Source of the DNA: JAUASV01 sp047605685
Lineage (GTDB): Bacteria; Actinomycetota; Actinomycetes; Actinomycetales; Microbacteriaceae
Length of the DNA: 64,000 nucleotides
NCBI GenBank assembly: GCA_047605685.1
Contig: JASGFF010000002.1
Span: 1 to 64,000, forward strand
Reading direction: 5' to 3'
Part shown: positions 1 through 7,113 of the stretch, one piece after another
Layout of the letters: each line of letters opens with the position of its first letter
Numbering within the stretch: the first letter of the stretch is position 1
Program-made: the position numbers and the translations under genes
Notes under the pieces: generated by a model
Told to the model about the DNA's origin: nothing
Seen by the model: only the letters and a program-made list of their open reading frames with translations
The model's database searches: none

Positions 1-259
1 AGTCCTGCATGACGACGCGGGCCGGCGTGAACTGGATCTCCGTGTCGGGCTCGGCGCTCGGATCCCAGGAGCCGAGCGCCTCGATCTGCTCCCGGGTGAT
101 GTTGGCGCCGTCCTCGGTGCGCAGCAGGTTCTCCAGGAGGACCTTGAGACTGAACGGCAGCTTCTCGTAGCCGGGCACCGTGTCGACACGGAAGATCTCG
201 TAGTCGATGTCGCCGACCGTGAGCGTGTCCTTGGCGCCGAAACTGTTCACTGCGGACAT
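1..259 (-). CDS. acn: Aconitate hydratase, N-terminal part (runs off left edge)
   Basis: The reverse strand encodes a protein starting MSAVNSFGAKDTLTVGD and continuing through PFSLKVLLENLLRTEDG and EIQFTPARVVMQDF. This is the characteristic N-terminus of AcnA-type aconitase, the TCA-cycle enzyme that interconverts citrate and isocitrate on a [4Fe-4S] cluster. Only about 86 residues are in the window, so the cluster cysteines cannot be checked. The ATG lies at 257-259 and is preceded by a GGGAG ribosome-binding site. A consensus -10 with an overlapping palindrome lies about 110 bases upstream. The nearby suf operon supplies Fe-S clusters of the kind aconitase needs, although that proximity may be chance. 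Confidence 0.93.
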   Translation of the reverse strand, partial: MSAVNSFGAKDTLTVGDIDYEIFRVDTVPGYEKLPFSLKVLLENLLRTEDGANITREQIEALGSWDPSAEPDTEIQFTPARVVMQD

Positions 260-369
260 GTCGTCTGCTCCCTCACTGGCTCGGGACCCATCCTCGCGCC
301 CGGGCCTTCGCACGATCCAGCAAGGCAAGCCTAAGCCGGGCGCCCGGCGCGCGCGGGACGGATGCCCCC

Positions 370-393
370 ATTATATATCTCGATATCAAGATA
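370..393 (-). promoter_or_regulatory. Probable acn promoter with overlapping palindromic operator
   Basis: On the minus strand a perfect -10 hexamer TATAAT occupies 375-370. Directly upstream, 376-393 reads TATCTCGATATCAAGATA on the plus strand, an 18-base near-perfect palindrome with one mismatched pair. It would cover the spacer between -10 and -35, a classic repressor position. The -35 is poor (AAAACT). The stretch is strikingly AT-rich in this genome. The regulator is unknown. Confidence 0.5.
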
Positions 394-396
394 GTT

Positions 397-1233
397 TTAC
401 GCGGCGGCCGGACCCTCGTCCGGGCTCTCCTCCGGGGCATCGCCGGCCGCGAAGACCGGGCTGACGAACAGCCAGGTCAGCCAGAGCACGAGCGCGTAGA
501 ACGGCACGCCGAGCACGAGCTTCACTGCCGCGAGCCAGGCGGTCTGACCGGCGAGGAACAGCGGCAGCTCGGCGGCCAGCCGCAGCGCGAACAGGCCGAC
601 CCAGAACCAGGTGCCGATCGTCAGCACCCGTCGCCGGGCGGCATCCGCCCGCCAGCCGGAGACGTCGCCGGCGAGCGCGCCGACGAGCACGCCGATGAAC
701 GGCCATCGCACCGCGATGGACAGCAACAGCACCGCGAGCGAGACCGCGTTGATGACGATGCCCGGCACGAAGCTGTCCTGGGCACGTCCGGTGAGCAGCG
801 CGAGCACCGCGGTGACCGCGGCGACGAGCACGCCCGTGATCGCCGGCCGCAGCGGCCGACGGGCCAGCAGGCGCACCACGAGGAACAGGGCGCACAGCGC
901 GACGGGCGCGCCGACCGACCAGAGCAGCACCGTGCGCTGCGGCACCACGAGCACGATCGAGGTGACGGCGAAGGCGAGGAGGAAGGCCAGGCCCGGCAGC
1001 ACCGACTCGACGACGCCGCGCAGGCCGCCGACCGCCCGGAGCAGCTCCCGGCCGCTCGGCAGCCGGCCGGGCTCGAGGTGCGCGAACGCCGAGCCGCGCA
1101 TCGCCCGCGCGACGAGCTCGCCGAAGCTCGGCTCGCGCTGCCCGACGGGCTCCCGCTGGCCTGGCTCGCGCTGCCCGACGGGCTCCCGCTGGCCTGGCCC
1201 GCGCTGCCCGAGGGGCTCCCCGGGCGCGCTCAT
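397..1233 (-). CDS. DUF3159 family membrane protein
   Basis: A 278-residue protein with a hydrophilic N-terminus and about six hydrophobic segments (for example LPGLAFLLAFAVTSIVLVV, FVPGIVINAVSLAVLLLSI and FYALVLWLTWLFV). This matches the actinobacterial DUF3159 membrane family, whose function is not known. The ATG at 1233 overlaps the stop of the DUF3710 gene by four bases, so this is the third gene of the dut operon. Residues near the N-terminus are encoded by a 33-bp tandem repeat (1135-1225) giving repeated GQREP units. The repeat accounts for a soluble, probably disordered segment before the first helix. Confidence 0.85.
   Translation of the reverse strand: MSAPGEPLGQRGPGQREPVGQREPGQREPVGQREPSFGELVARAMRGSAFAHLEPGRLPSGRELLRAVGGLRGVVESVLPGLAFLLAFAVTSIVLVVPQRTVLLWSVGAPVALCALFLVVRLLARRPLRPAITGVLVAAVTAVLALLTGRAQDSFVPGIVINAVSLAVLLLSIAVRWPFIGVLVGALAGDVSGWRADAARRRVLTIGTWFWVGLFALRLAAELPLFLAGQTAWLAAVKLVLGVPFYALVLWLTWLFVSPVFAAGDAPEESPDEGPAAA
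1135..1225. repeat. 33-bp in-frame tandem repeat, about 2.7 copies
   Basis: Copies start at 1135, 1168 and 1201 and are nearly identical. They lie within the 5' part of the DUF3159 gene and encode GQREP-type repeats. Confidence 0.85.
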
Positions 1234-1874
1234 GCCCGCCCGGACTCCGCCGTGGCCGGCATGTGCAGCGGGATGAGGTCGCGCGGCGGCATCGGCGCCG
1301 AGCCGCGCACCACGACGATCGAGCGGAACAGGTCCTCCACCTGGGCGGCGGCGGCCTCGTCGACGGCGCCCTGGCCCGAGATCACGCCACGCAGGAACCA
1401 GCGCGGCCCGTCGACGCCGATGAAGCGGGCGAGCCGGTGCCCGGATCCGCCCTCGGCGGTCGCCGCCGGGATCTTCGCGAGCACCTCCGGGCCGAACACT
1501 CCCTCGGCGATGCGCGTCTGGCCACCCTGCTTGTCGATCTGCGCGACGATCTGCTCGCGGATCTCGTGCCACAGGCCCGTGGAGCGCGGGGCCGCGAACG
1601 CCTGCACCTGCAGGCTCGAGCCGGCGTAGTCGAGCCCGACGGCGACCACCCGCTTCGTGCCCTCCTCGACCTCGAGACGCAGTTGCAGCTCGGGCCGCGG
1701 CAGGATCTTGACCCCGCCGAGGTCGACATAGGGGCGCACCGGGTTCGCCTCGCTGTCGTCCAGCGGGCCGTTCTCGGCGCGGTCCGCCGGGGCGGACTTC
1801 GCGTCCTCGGGCACGGCCTCCGGGACGCTTTCGGCCTCGACCGGCTCGCCCGCCCGGCCCGTCTTCTTGGTCAC
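1230..1874 (-). CDS. DUF3710 family protein
   Basis: A 214-residue soluble protein with an acidic, low-complexity N-terminal third and a conserved core (PYVDLGGVKILPRP, LRLEVEEGTKRVVAVGLDY, LQVQAFAAPRSTGLW, RFIGVDGPRWFLRGVISG) typical of the actinobacterial DUF3710 family. The function is unknown. The family is usually encoded beside dut and DUF3159, as here. The start is GTG at 1874 and overlaps the dut stop in a GTGA arrangement, which implies translational coupling. Confidence 0.88.
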   Translation of the reverse strand: MTKKTGRAGEPVEAESVPEAVPEDAKSAPADRAENGPLDDSEANPVRPYVDLGGVKILPRPELQLRLEVEEGTKRVVAVGLDYAGSSLQVQAFAAPRSTGLWHEIREQIVAQIDKQGGQTRIAEGVFGPEVLAKIPAATAEGGSGHRLARFIGVDGPRWFLRGVISGQGAVDEAAAAQVEDLFRSIVVVRGSAPMPPRDLIPLHMPATAESGRA

Positions 1875-2365
1875 GCGTGTTCTCCTGACTGCTGGCCGCC
1901 CGTCACCGTGACGGGCTCGGCGTAGCCGGTCGAGCCGAAACCGCCCTCACCCCGGTGACTGCCCGGGAGCCGCTCCACCGGCACGAATCGCGCGCGGGCC
2001 ACGGGAACGAGGACCAGCTGGGCGATCCGGTCGCCGACCGCGACAGGATACGCCTCGCGGGCATCCGTGTTGAGCAGGGTCACCCGGATCTCGCCGCGGT
2101 AGCCCGCGTCGACGGTGCCCGGGGCGTTGACGACGGTGATGCCGTGCTTCGCGGCGAGACCGCTACGCGGCACCACGAGGGCCGCATAGCCGTCGGGCAG
2201 CGCGATCGAGACGCCGGTGCCGACGGTGCGGCGCTCGCCCGGGGCGAGGGCGACGGCCTCGGTGCTGCGCAGATCGGCGCCGGCGTCGCCGGGATGCGCG
2301 TAGGCCGGGATCCGCTCGGCGACGATGAGGACCTCGACGGCATCGGTCTCGGATCGAGGGGGCAC
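1871..2365 (-). CDS. dut: Deoxyuridine 5'-triphosphate nucleotidohydrolase
   Basis: dUTPase hydrolyses dUTP to dUMP and pyrophosphate, keeping uracil out of DNA and supplying dUMP for thymidylate. The five family motifs are visible in order: AHPGDAGADL, PRSGLAAKHGI, NAPGTVDAGYRGEI, GDRIAQLV and the C-terminal GSHRGEGGFGSTGY arm. I chose the GTG at 2365 (164 residues) because TACCCT sits exactly six bases upstream, the leaderless arrangement seen repeatedly in this window. An upstream GTG at 2383 would add six residues. It is the first gene of the dut-DUF3710-DUF3159 operon and is divergent from the DUF3093 gene. Confidence 0.93.
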   Translation of the reverse strand: MPPRSETDAVEVLIVAERIPAYAHPGDAGADLRSTEAVALAPGERRTVGTGVSIALPDGYAALVVPRSGLAAKHGITVVNAPGTVDAGYRGEIRVTLLNTDAREAYPVAVGDRIAQLVLVPVARARFVPVERLPGSHRGEGGFGSTGYAEPVTVTGGQQSGEHA

Positions 2366-2371
2366 CCATCG

Positions 2372-2377
2372 AGGGTA
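2372..2377 (-). promoter_or_regulatory. Leaderless-type -10 for dut (TACCCT)
   Basis: TACCCT on the minus strand ends six bases before the GTG at 2365. On the other strand the same bases overlap a TAGGGC that could serve the divergent DUF3093 gene. Confidence 0.45.
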
Positions 2378-2392
2378 GGGCACGATGGGACC

Positions 2393-2839
2393 ATGCCGCT
2401 CTACCGGGAACGCCTATGGCCCTCGCCCTGGCTGTTCGTCACGACCGCGCTCATCGTCCCGGCGAGCCTGCTGGTGTTCCTGCCGATCTCCGTCACCGCC
2501 GGCATCATCGTCGCGATCGTGCTGTACGTGCTCTGCGTACTGGCCCTGCTGCGGGCCGCCGCCGTCGTGGCGGTGACGGACGGCATGCTCGTCGCCGGCC
2601 CGGCCCGGGTGCCGATCGGGGCGGTCGGCACGGTCACCGCCCACATCGAGGATGCCCGTGCGGAGCGCGGGCCCGGGCTCGACGCCCGCGCCTGGCTGCT
2701 GATCCGGGGCTGGGTGGCGCCGGTGGTCCGGGTCGAGATCACCGACCCGGCTGACCCTGTGCCCTACTGGCTGGTCTCGACCCGGCATCCGGAGGCGGTC
2801 GTCGAGGCGATCGAGCGGGCGCGGTCGGCTGAGAGCTGA
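2393..2839 (+). CDS. DUF3093 family membrane protein
   Basis: A 148-residue protein beginning MPLYRERLWPSPWLF, with two adjacent transmembrane helices (LFVTTALIVPASLLVFLPISV and AGIIVAIVLYVLCVLALLRAA) followed by a soluble domain ending YWLVSTRHPEAVVEAI. This is the layout of the actinobacterial DUF3093 family of unknown function. The ATG at 2393 is chosen because the conserved N-terminus starts there. The gene is divergent from dut and the family is commonly found next to dut in actinobacteria. Confidence 0.85.
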   Translation: MPLYRERLWPSPWLFVTTALIVPASLLVFLPISVTAGIIVAIVLYVLCVLALLRAAAVVAVTDGMLVAGPARVPIGAVGTVTAHIEDARAERGPGLDARAWLLIRGWVAPVVRVEITDPADPVPYWLVSTRHPEAVVEAIERARSAES

Positions 2840-2876
2840 ACGGCCACGCGCCGCCGTGCTGCGCGTTCGCGAGTCG

Positions 2877-3170
2877 TCACGCGGCGCACTCGCGACAGAT
2901 CGGCCCGAGCTTCTCCTCGTGATCCATCTGCGAGCGGTGCTTGACGAGGAAGCAGCTGACGCAGGTGAACTCGTCGGCCTGCGGCGGCAGCACGACGACA
3001 TCGAGGTCGAGGTCGGAGAGATCGCCGCCCGCGAGCTCGAAGCTGCCGGGGTTGTCGGCGTCGTCGACGTCGATCGAGGAGGATGTCTTGTCCGGCACGC
3101 GCTCCTTGAGAGCCTCGATCGATTCGGAGTCGTCGTCCGTCTTCCGCGGCGCGTCGTAGTCGGTTGCCAT
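2877..3170 (-). CDS. DUF4193 family protein, possible zinc-binding
   Basis: A 97-residue acidic protein starting MATDYDAPRKTDDDSESIEALKERV, matching the very conserved actinobacterial DUF4193 family. The C-terminal part holds C70-x2-C73 (TCVSC), His78 and C92-x2-C95 (CRECAA), which looks like a treble-clef zinc site. The function is unknown. Its conservation and size suggest a small regulatory or nucleic-acid-associated protein, but this is inference. A second ATG two codons upstream (3176) is possible; MATDYD is the usual family start. It is divergent from sepH. Confidence 0.88.
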   Translation of the reverse strand: MATDYDAPRKTDDDSESIEALKERVPDKTSSSIDVDDADNPGSFELAGGDLSDLDLDVVVLPPQADEFTCVSCFLVKHRSQMDHEEKLGPICRECAA

Positions 3171-3267
3171 GACCATCCAGTTCTTAAGTTCGCACGTGTG
3201 AATCGAAATCGGCGCGCACAGTCTGCATCATCGACCTGGTATGCGCAAACCGGTTCGAATGCCCCGG

Positions 3268-3296
3268 TTGAACCCGCGGCACGCCCGCGATATTCC
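3268..3296 (+). promoter_or_regulatory. Candidate sepH promoter
   Basis: TTGAAC at 3268-3273, a 17-base spacer and TATTCC at 3291-3296 form a recognisable sigma-70-type promoter about 100 bases before the sepH start. Confidence 0.4.
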
Positions 3297-3398
3297 CCGG
3301 TTCGGGGGCCCTGACATGCCACCATGAACCACAGTGGAACCCGCGGCCAGGACCGCCCTGAGCCCCGGGCGCGAGGACCGGGCCGGAGGGCTGGAAGC

Positions 3399-4457
3399 AT
3401 GCAGGATCTGCGACTGACGGGCGTCGAGGACGGCGCCCTCGTGCTCGTCGCCGAGGACGGCGCCCGCTATCGCGTGCCGGTCGACGAGGACCTGAAGACC
3501 ACCGTGCGGCTCGCGATGCCCGAGCAGGGCACCGACCGGCGACTCAGCCCGCGCGAGATCCAGGCGCTCATCCGCTCGGGCCGCACCGCGGCCGAGGTCG
3601 CGGCCGCCTCCGGCGTCGCTCTCGACTACGTCGAGCGCTTCGAGGGACCGGTGCTCGCCGAGCGCGACTTCGTCACCCGGCGGGCGCAGGAGGTGCCCGT
3701 GCGCACCGCCCTCGACGCCGAGCCCTCGGGTGCGACGTTCGGCTCGGTGATCACCGGCCGGCTCGAGACGATGGCGGCGCGGGGCGTCGCCTGGACGAGC
3801 TGGAAGGAGGACAGCGGCTGGCTGGTCGTGCTGACGTTCAGCCTCGACGAGGTGGAGCACGACGCGCGCTGGCAGTTCGACCCGAAGCGCGGCGCGCTCT
3901 CCCCCGCAAACGCCGAGGCGATCCGGCTATCCCAGCAGGGCGAGGCGCCCAGCGGGCTCATCCCGCGACTGCGCGTCGTCGGCGACGGCCGCGTCGCCGA
4001 CACCTCGCGCTTCGACAGCGGCGCCTTCCTCGTCGAGGATGCCGAGCCGGCGCAGAGCGCCGCCGAGCCGGTGGGGGCGCGCGCGGCCGAGGAGCCGGAG
4101 CTCAGCCACACGGCCGATCTGCTCGAGGCGCTGCGCCGGCGGCGCGGCGAGCGCGAGCCGGCCGGATACGGTGAGGGCCGTCACGGCGAGGACCGCGTCG
4201 AGCCCGACGGCGCGCCGGCGCCCTTCGATGCGGCCGTGCGGCTCGTCGACCTTCCACTCGACTCCCAGCCGCTCAACTCCCAGCCGCTCGGAGCGCAGCC
4301 GATCGAGGCACAGCCCGCCGAGGACCGCTCCTCGTCGGATGCCGCGGGCCAGACGCCGGCCGGCCGTGCCGCCAAGCCCGGGCGCAGGGGACGGGCCTCG
4401 ATGCCGAGCTGGGACGACATCGTCTTCGGCACCCGCAGCGACGACGACTTCGCCTGA
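3399..4457 (+). CDS. sepH: Septation protein SepH
   Basis: A 352-residue protein whose N-terminus (MQDLRLTGVEDGALVLVAEDGARYRVPVDEDLKTTVR, then LSPREIQALIRSGRTAAEVAAASG) matches SepH (formerly DUF3071). In Streptomyces and Mycobacterium SepH binds FtsZ and promotes Z-ring assembly. The second block is its helix-turn-helix-like segment. The C-terminal half is low-complexity, acidic and proline-rich, and includes a degenerate 15-bp repeat (4263-4318). I chose the ATG at 3399 rather than the upstream in-frame start at 3324 because GGAGGG lies eight bases before it and homology begins there. Confidence 0.9.
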   Translation: MQDLRLTGVEDGALVLVAEDGARYRVPVDEDLKTTVRLAMPEQGTDRRLSPREIQALIRSGRTAAEVAAASGVALDYVERFEGPVLAERDFVTRRAQEVPVRTALDAEPSGATFGSVITGRLETMAARGVAWTSWKEDSGWLVVLTFSLDEVEHDARWQFDPKRGALSPANAEAIRLSQQGEAPSGLIPRLRVVGDGRVADTSRFDSGAFLVEDAEPAQSAAEPVGARAAEEPELSHTADLLEALRRRRGEREPAGYGEGRHGEDRVEPDGAPAPFDAAVRLVDLPLDSQPLNSQPLGAQPIEAQPAEDRSSSDAAGQTPAGRAAKPGRRGRASMPSWDDIVFGTRSDDDFA

Positions 4458-4474
4458 AAGCACAAGCCTGACAC

Positions 4475-4495
4475 TGTGAGGACTCCGTCCTCACA
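4475..4495. terminator. Bidirectional hairpin between sepH and sufT
   Basis: TGTGAGGAC (4475-4483) pairs with GTCCTCACA (4487-4495) across a three-base loop. The genes converge here and the hairpin overlaps the sufT stop codon at 4491-4493, so it can serve both. There is no long T-run. Confidence 0.5.
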
Positions 4496-4820
4496 TCTGG
4501 AAACCGAGCGCTCTCATCATGTCGCGCCCGTCGTCGGTGATGCGCTCCGGGCCCCAGGGCGGCATCCACACCCAGTTGATCCGGAACTGCTCCACGACGC
4601 CGTCGAGCGCCTGGGCCGTCTGATCCTCGATGACGTCGGTGAGCGGGCACCCGGCGCTCGTGAGCGTCATCGAGATGATGAGGGCGTCGTTCTCGTCGTC
4701 CCAGGTGAGGTCGTAGATCAGGCCGAGGTCGACGACGTTGACCCCGAGCTCGGGATCGACCACGTCCTTGAGCGCCTCCTCGACCCGATCGAAGAGCGCC
4801 GGCGCGAGGGCTGAGGTCAT
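4491..4820 (-). CDS. sufT: SufT-type Fe-S assembly factor (MIP18/DUF59 family)
   Basis: A 109-residue protein of the MIP18/PaaD-like family (EALKDVVDPELGVNVVDLGLIYDL, LTSAGCPLTDVIEDQ, WMPPWGPERIT). The family helps mature Fe-S proteins as an accessory factor. The conserved cysteine in TSAGCPL is present. It is the last gene of the suf operon, five bases downstream of sufC. Confidence 0.9.
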   Translation of the reverse strand: MTSALAPALFDRVEEALKDVVDPELGVNVVDLGLIYDLTWDDENDALIISMTLTSAGCPLTDVIEDQTAQALDGVVEQFRINWVWMPPWGPERITDDGRDMMRALGFQM

Positions 4821-4825
4821 GCCTG

Positions 4826-5596
4826 TCAGGCTACGCCGGTCGCGCCCTCGGCGACATAACGGTCGTAGCCCTCCTCCTCGAGGCGTTCGGCGAGCTCTGG
4901 GCCGCCCTCCTCAGCGACCCTGCCCGCGACGAAGACGTGCACGAAGTCCGGCTTGATGTAGCGCAGGATGCGTGTGTAGTGCGTGATCAGCAGGATGCCG
5001 AGCCCGGTGCGCTCCTTGGCGCGGTTCACGCCCTCGGAGACGACCTTGAGCGCGTCGACGTCGAGACCGGAGTCGGTCTCGTCGAGCACGGCGAACTTCG
5101 GCTTCAGCAGCTCGAGCTGCAGGATCTCGTGGCGCTTCTTCTCACCGCCGGAGAAGCCCTCGTTGACGTTGCGCTCGGCGAAGGAGGCGTCCATCCGCAG
5201 CGCGTCCATCGACTCGCGCACCTCCTTGATCCAGGGGCGCAGCGCCGGAGCCTGGCCCGCGAGGGCGGTCTTCGCGGTGCGCAGGAAGTTCGAGACGGTG
5301 ACGCCGGGGATCTCCACCGGGTACTGCATGGCCAGGAACAGGCCGGCGCGGGCGCGCTCGTCGGGACTGAGCTCGAGCAGCTCGACGCCGTCGAGCCGCA
5401 CGCTGCCGCCCTCGACCGTGTACTTCGGGTGTCCGGCGATCGTGTAGGCGAGCGTCGACTTGCCGGAGCCGTTGGGGCCCATGATGGCGTGGGTCTCGCC
5501 CTCGTTGATGGTCAGGTCGACACCCTGCAGGATGTGCTTCGTGCCCTGGTCGGTCTCGACGCTCACCTGGAGGTCGCGGATCTCAAGCGTGGACAT
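4826..5596 (-). CDS. sufC: Fe-S cluster assembly ATPase SufC
   Basis: SufC is the ABC-type ATPase of the cytoplasmic SufBCD scaffold that assembles Fe-S clusters. The 256-residue protein shows Walker A at residues 40-48 (GPNGSGKST), the Suf-specific signature FSGGEKKRHEILQ and Walker B AVLDETDSGLDVDALK, all typical of SufC rather than of a transporter ATPase. The start at 5596 gives MSTLEIRDLQV. It follows the Rieske gene by 12 bases in the sufB-sufD-Rieske-sufC-sufT operon. Confidence 0.96.
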   Translation of the reverse strand: MSTLEIRDLQVSVETDQGTKHILQGVDLTINEGETHAIMGPNGSGKSTLAYTIAGHPKYTVEGGSVRLDGVELLELSPDERARAGLFLAMQYPVEIPGVTVSNFLRTAKTALAGQAPALRPWIKEVRESMDALRMDASFAERNVNEGFSGGEKKRHEILQLELLKPKFAVLDETDSGLDVDALKVVSEGVNRAKERTGLGILLITHYTRILRYIKPDFVHVFVAGRVAEEGGPELAERLEEEGYDRYVAEGATGVA

Positions 5597-5608
5597 GGGT
5601 GTTCTCTC

Positions 5609-5935
5609 TCAGACTGCTTTTCGTTCGCTCGGGTCGATGTAGACGTCGCCGTCGACGAGTCGGACGGCGTAGACGGGGACCGGCTCGTAGGCCGGAAGGG
5701 TGAGGGGGCTGCCCGTGGTGAGCGAGAACTTCGAGCCGTGCGCCCAGCACTCCAGCGTGTCGTCCTCGACGAAGCCCTCGGCGAGCGAGATGTCACCGTG
5801 CGTGCAGGTGTCGCCGATGGCGTGCACGGCGCCGGCGCTGTCGAGCACCAGGGCGATCGGGGCGCCGTCGACCACGACGCGGCGAGCGGTGTCGGGCTCG
5901 AGCTCGGCGAGGGCGCAGACCCGCGTCGCTGCCAT
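5609..5935 (-). CDS. Rieske-type [2Fe-2S] ferredoxin of the suf operon
   Basis: A 108-residue Rieske domain protein. The cluster ligands are C44-x-H46 (TCTHGD) and C63-x2-H66 (ECWAHG). Small Rieske ferredoxins of this kind are regularly found between sufD and sufC in actinobacteria and are annotated as non-haem iron oxygenase ferredoxin subunits. An electron-transfer role in cluster assembly is inferred from position only. The ATG at 5935 shares one base with the sufD stop (TGATG). Confidence 0.9.
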   Translation of the reverse strand: MAATRVCALAELEPDTARRVVVDGAPIALVLDSAGAVHAIGDTCTHGDISLAEGFVEDDTLECWAHGSKFSLTTGSPLTLPAYEPVPVYAVRLVDGDVYIDPSERKAV

Positions 5936-7113
5936 CAGCCCGCTCCCAGCTCGCGCTCGACCGCGGCCTGCAGATGCTCCTCGAGGGAGGGGTCGCCGAT
6001 CTTCTGCACGATCTCGGCGAGGAAGCCGAGCACCACCAGGCGACGCGCCTCGTCCTCGGGGATGCCGCGGGCCTGCAGGTAGAACAGCTGCTCGTCGTCG
6101 AAGCGGCCGGTGGCGCTGGCGTGCCCCGCGCCGACGATGTCGCCGGTCTCGATCTCGAGGTTCGGCACCGAGTCGGCGCGCGCTCCCTCGGTGAGCACGA
6201 GATTGCGGTTGGCCTCGTACGAGTCGGTGCCCACAGCATCCGGTCCGATCAGCACGTCGCCGATCCACACCGTGCGCGCCCCCTCGCCCTGGAGGGCGCC
6301 CTTGTACAGCACGTCGCCGCGCGTGTGCGGGCCCTTGTGGTGCACGTACACCTGGCTCTCCAGGTGCTGACCGGCGTCCGCGTAGGCCAGTCCGTACACT
6401 TCGGCGGACGATCCGGGACCGGCGAGCTCGATGCTCGGGTTGACGCGCACGACGCCGCCGCCGAAGCTCACGACGATGTGCCGCAAGTAGCCGTCGCGGT
6501 CGACGCGGGCCTGGTGGGACGCCGCGTGCACCGCGTCGTCCTCCCACTGCTGCACCGTCACGACAGTGAGGGCGGCGCCGTCGCGCACGACGACCTCGAC
6601 GTTCTGCGCGTACTGCGCGCTGAGCTCGTGCGCGAGGATCACGGTCGCCTTCGAGTGCGGCATCGCCTCGACGACGATGTGCTGGTAGGCGACGCGCTCC
6701 GCGCCCGCGCCGGTGAGCGTCACGACGACCGGCTCGTCGACGGCGGCGTCCTGCGGCACGCGTAGGTGCAGGGCCGTCTGCGTGCGCGTCCACGCCAGCG
6801 CGGCGGGCAGGTCCTCCGGGGTGAAGACGTCGCCACGCGGCCAGTCGCCGACGCCGAGGCCGCCCACCGCGATGCTGTCGGCGCCCTCGATGCTCACGCC
6901 CACGCCGCGCGTGTCGTCGTGCGCGGTCCACAGGGCGGCCAGGCGCGCGATCGGGGTGTGCTTCCAGTTGACCTCGCGGCCGCTCGGCGCGTCGAAGTCC
7001 GCCGGGTCGTACGACGTCGGGCGCTCTGAACGGGTCTGCACGGGAACGAACGCGCCGTCCGAGTGCGCTCGGGAACCGGGCACCACGTAGGGCGCCTGCT
7101 GAGTGGCCGCCAT
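5935..7113 (-). CDS. sufD: Fe-S cluster assembly protein SufD
   Basis: SufD (392 residues) forms the SufB-SufC2-SufD scaffold and helps iron entry. The sequence has the SufBD beta-helix core (GADSIAVGGLGVGDWPRGDVF, VVVRDGAALTVVTVQQWEDDAVHAASHQARV) and the C-terminal SufBD signature GRFDDEQLFYLQARGIPEDEARRLVVLGFLAEI, parallel to the one in SufB. The gene abuts sufB with no gap, and its stop overlaps the Rieske start. Confidence 0.95.
   Translation of the reverse strand: MAATQQAPYVVPGSRAHSDGAFVPVQTRSERPTSYDPADFDAPSGREVNWKHTPIARLAALWTAHDDTRGVGVSIEGADSIAVGGLGVGDWPRGDVFTPEDLPAALAWTRTQTALHLRVPQDAAVDEPVVVTLTGAGAERVAYQHIVVEAMPHSKATVILAHELSAQYAQNVEVVVRDGAALTVVTVQQWEDDAVHAASHQARVDRDGYLRHIVVSFGGGVVRVNPSIELAGPGSSAEVYGLAYADAGQHLESQVYVHHKGPHTRGDVLYKGALQGEGARTVWIGDVLIGPDAVGTDSYEANRNLVLTEGARADSVPNLEIETGDIVGAGHASATGRFDDEQLFYLQARGIPEDEARRLVVLGFLAEIVQKIGDPSLEEHLQAAVERELGAG

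Noticed and set aside
3324..3398. A start for sepH at 3324
   Set aside because: The extra 25 residues are Arg/Gly-rich and overlap the likely promoter; GGAGGG and homology support the ATG at 3399.
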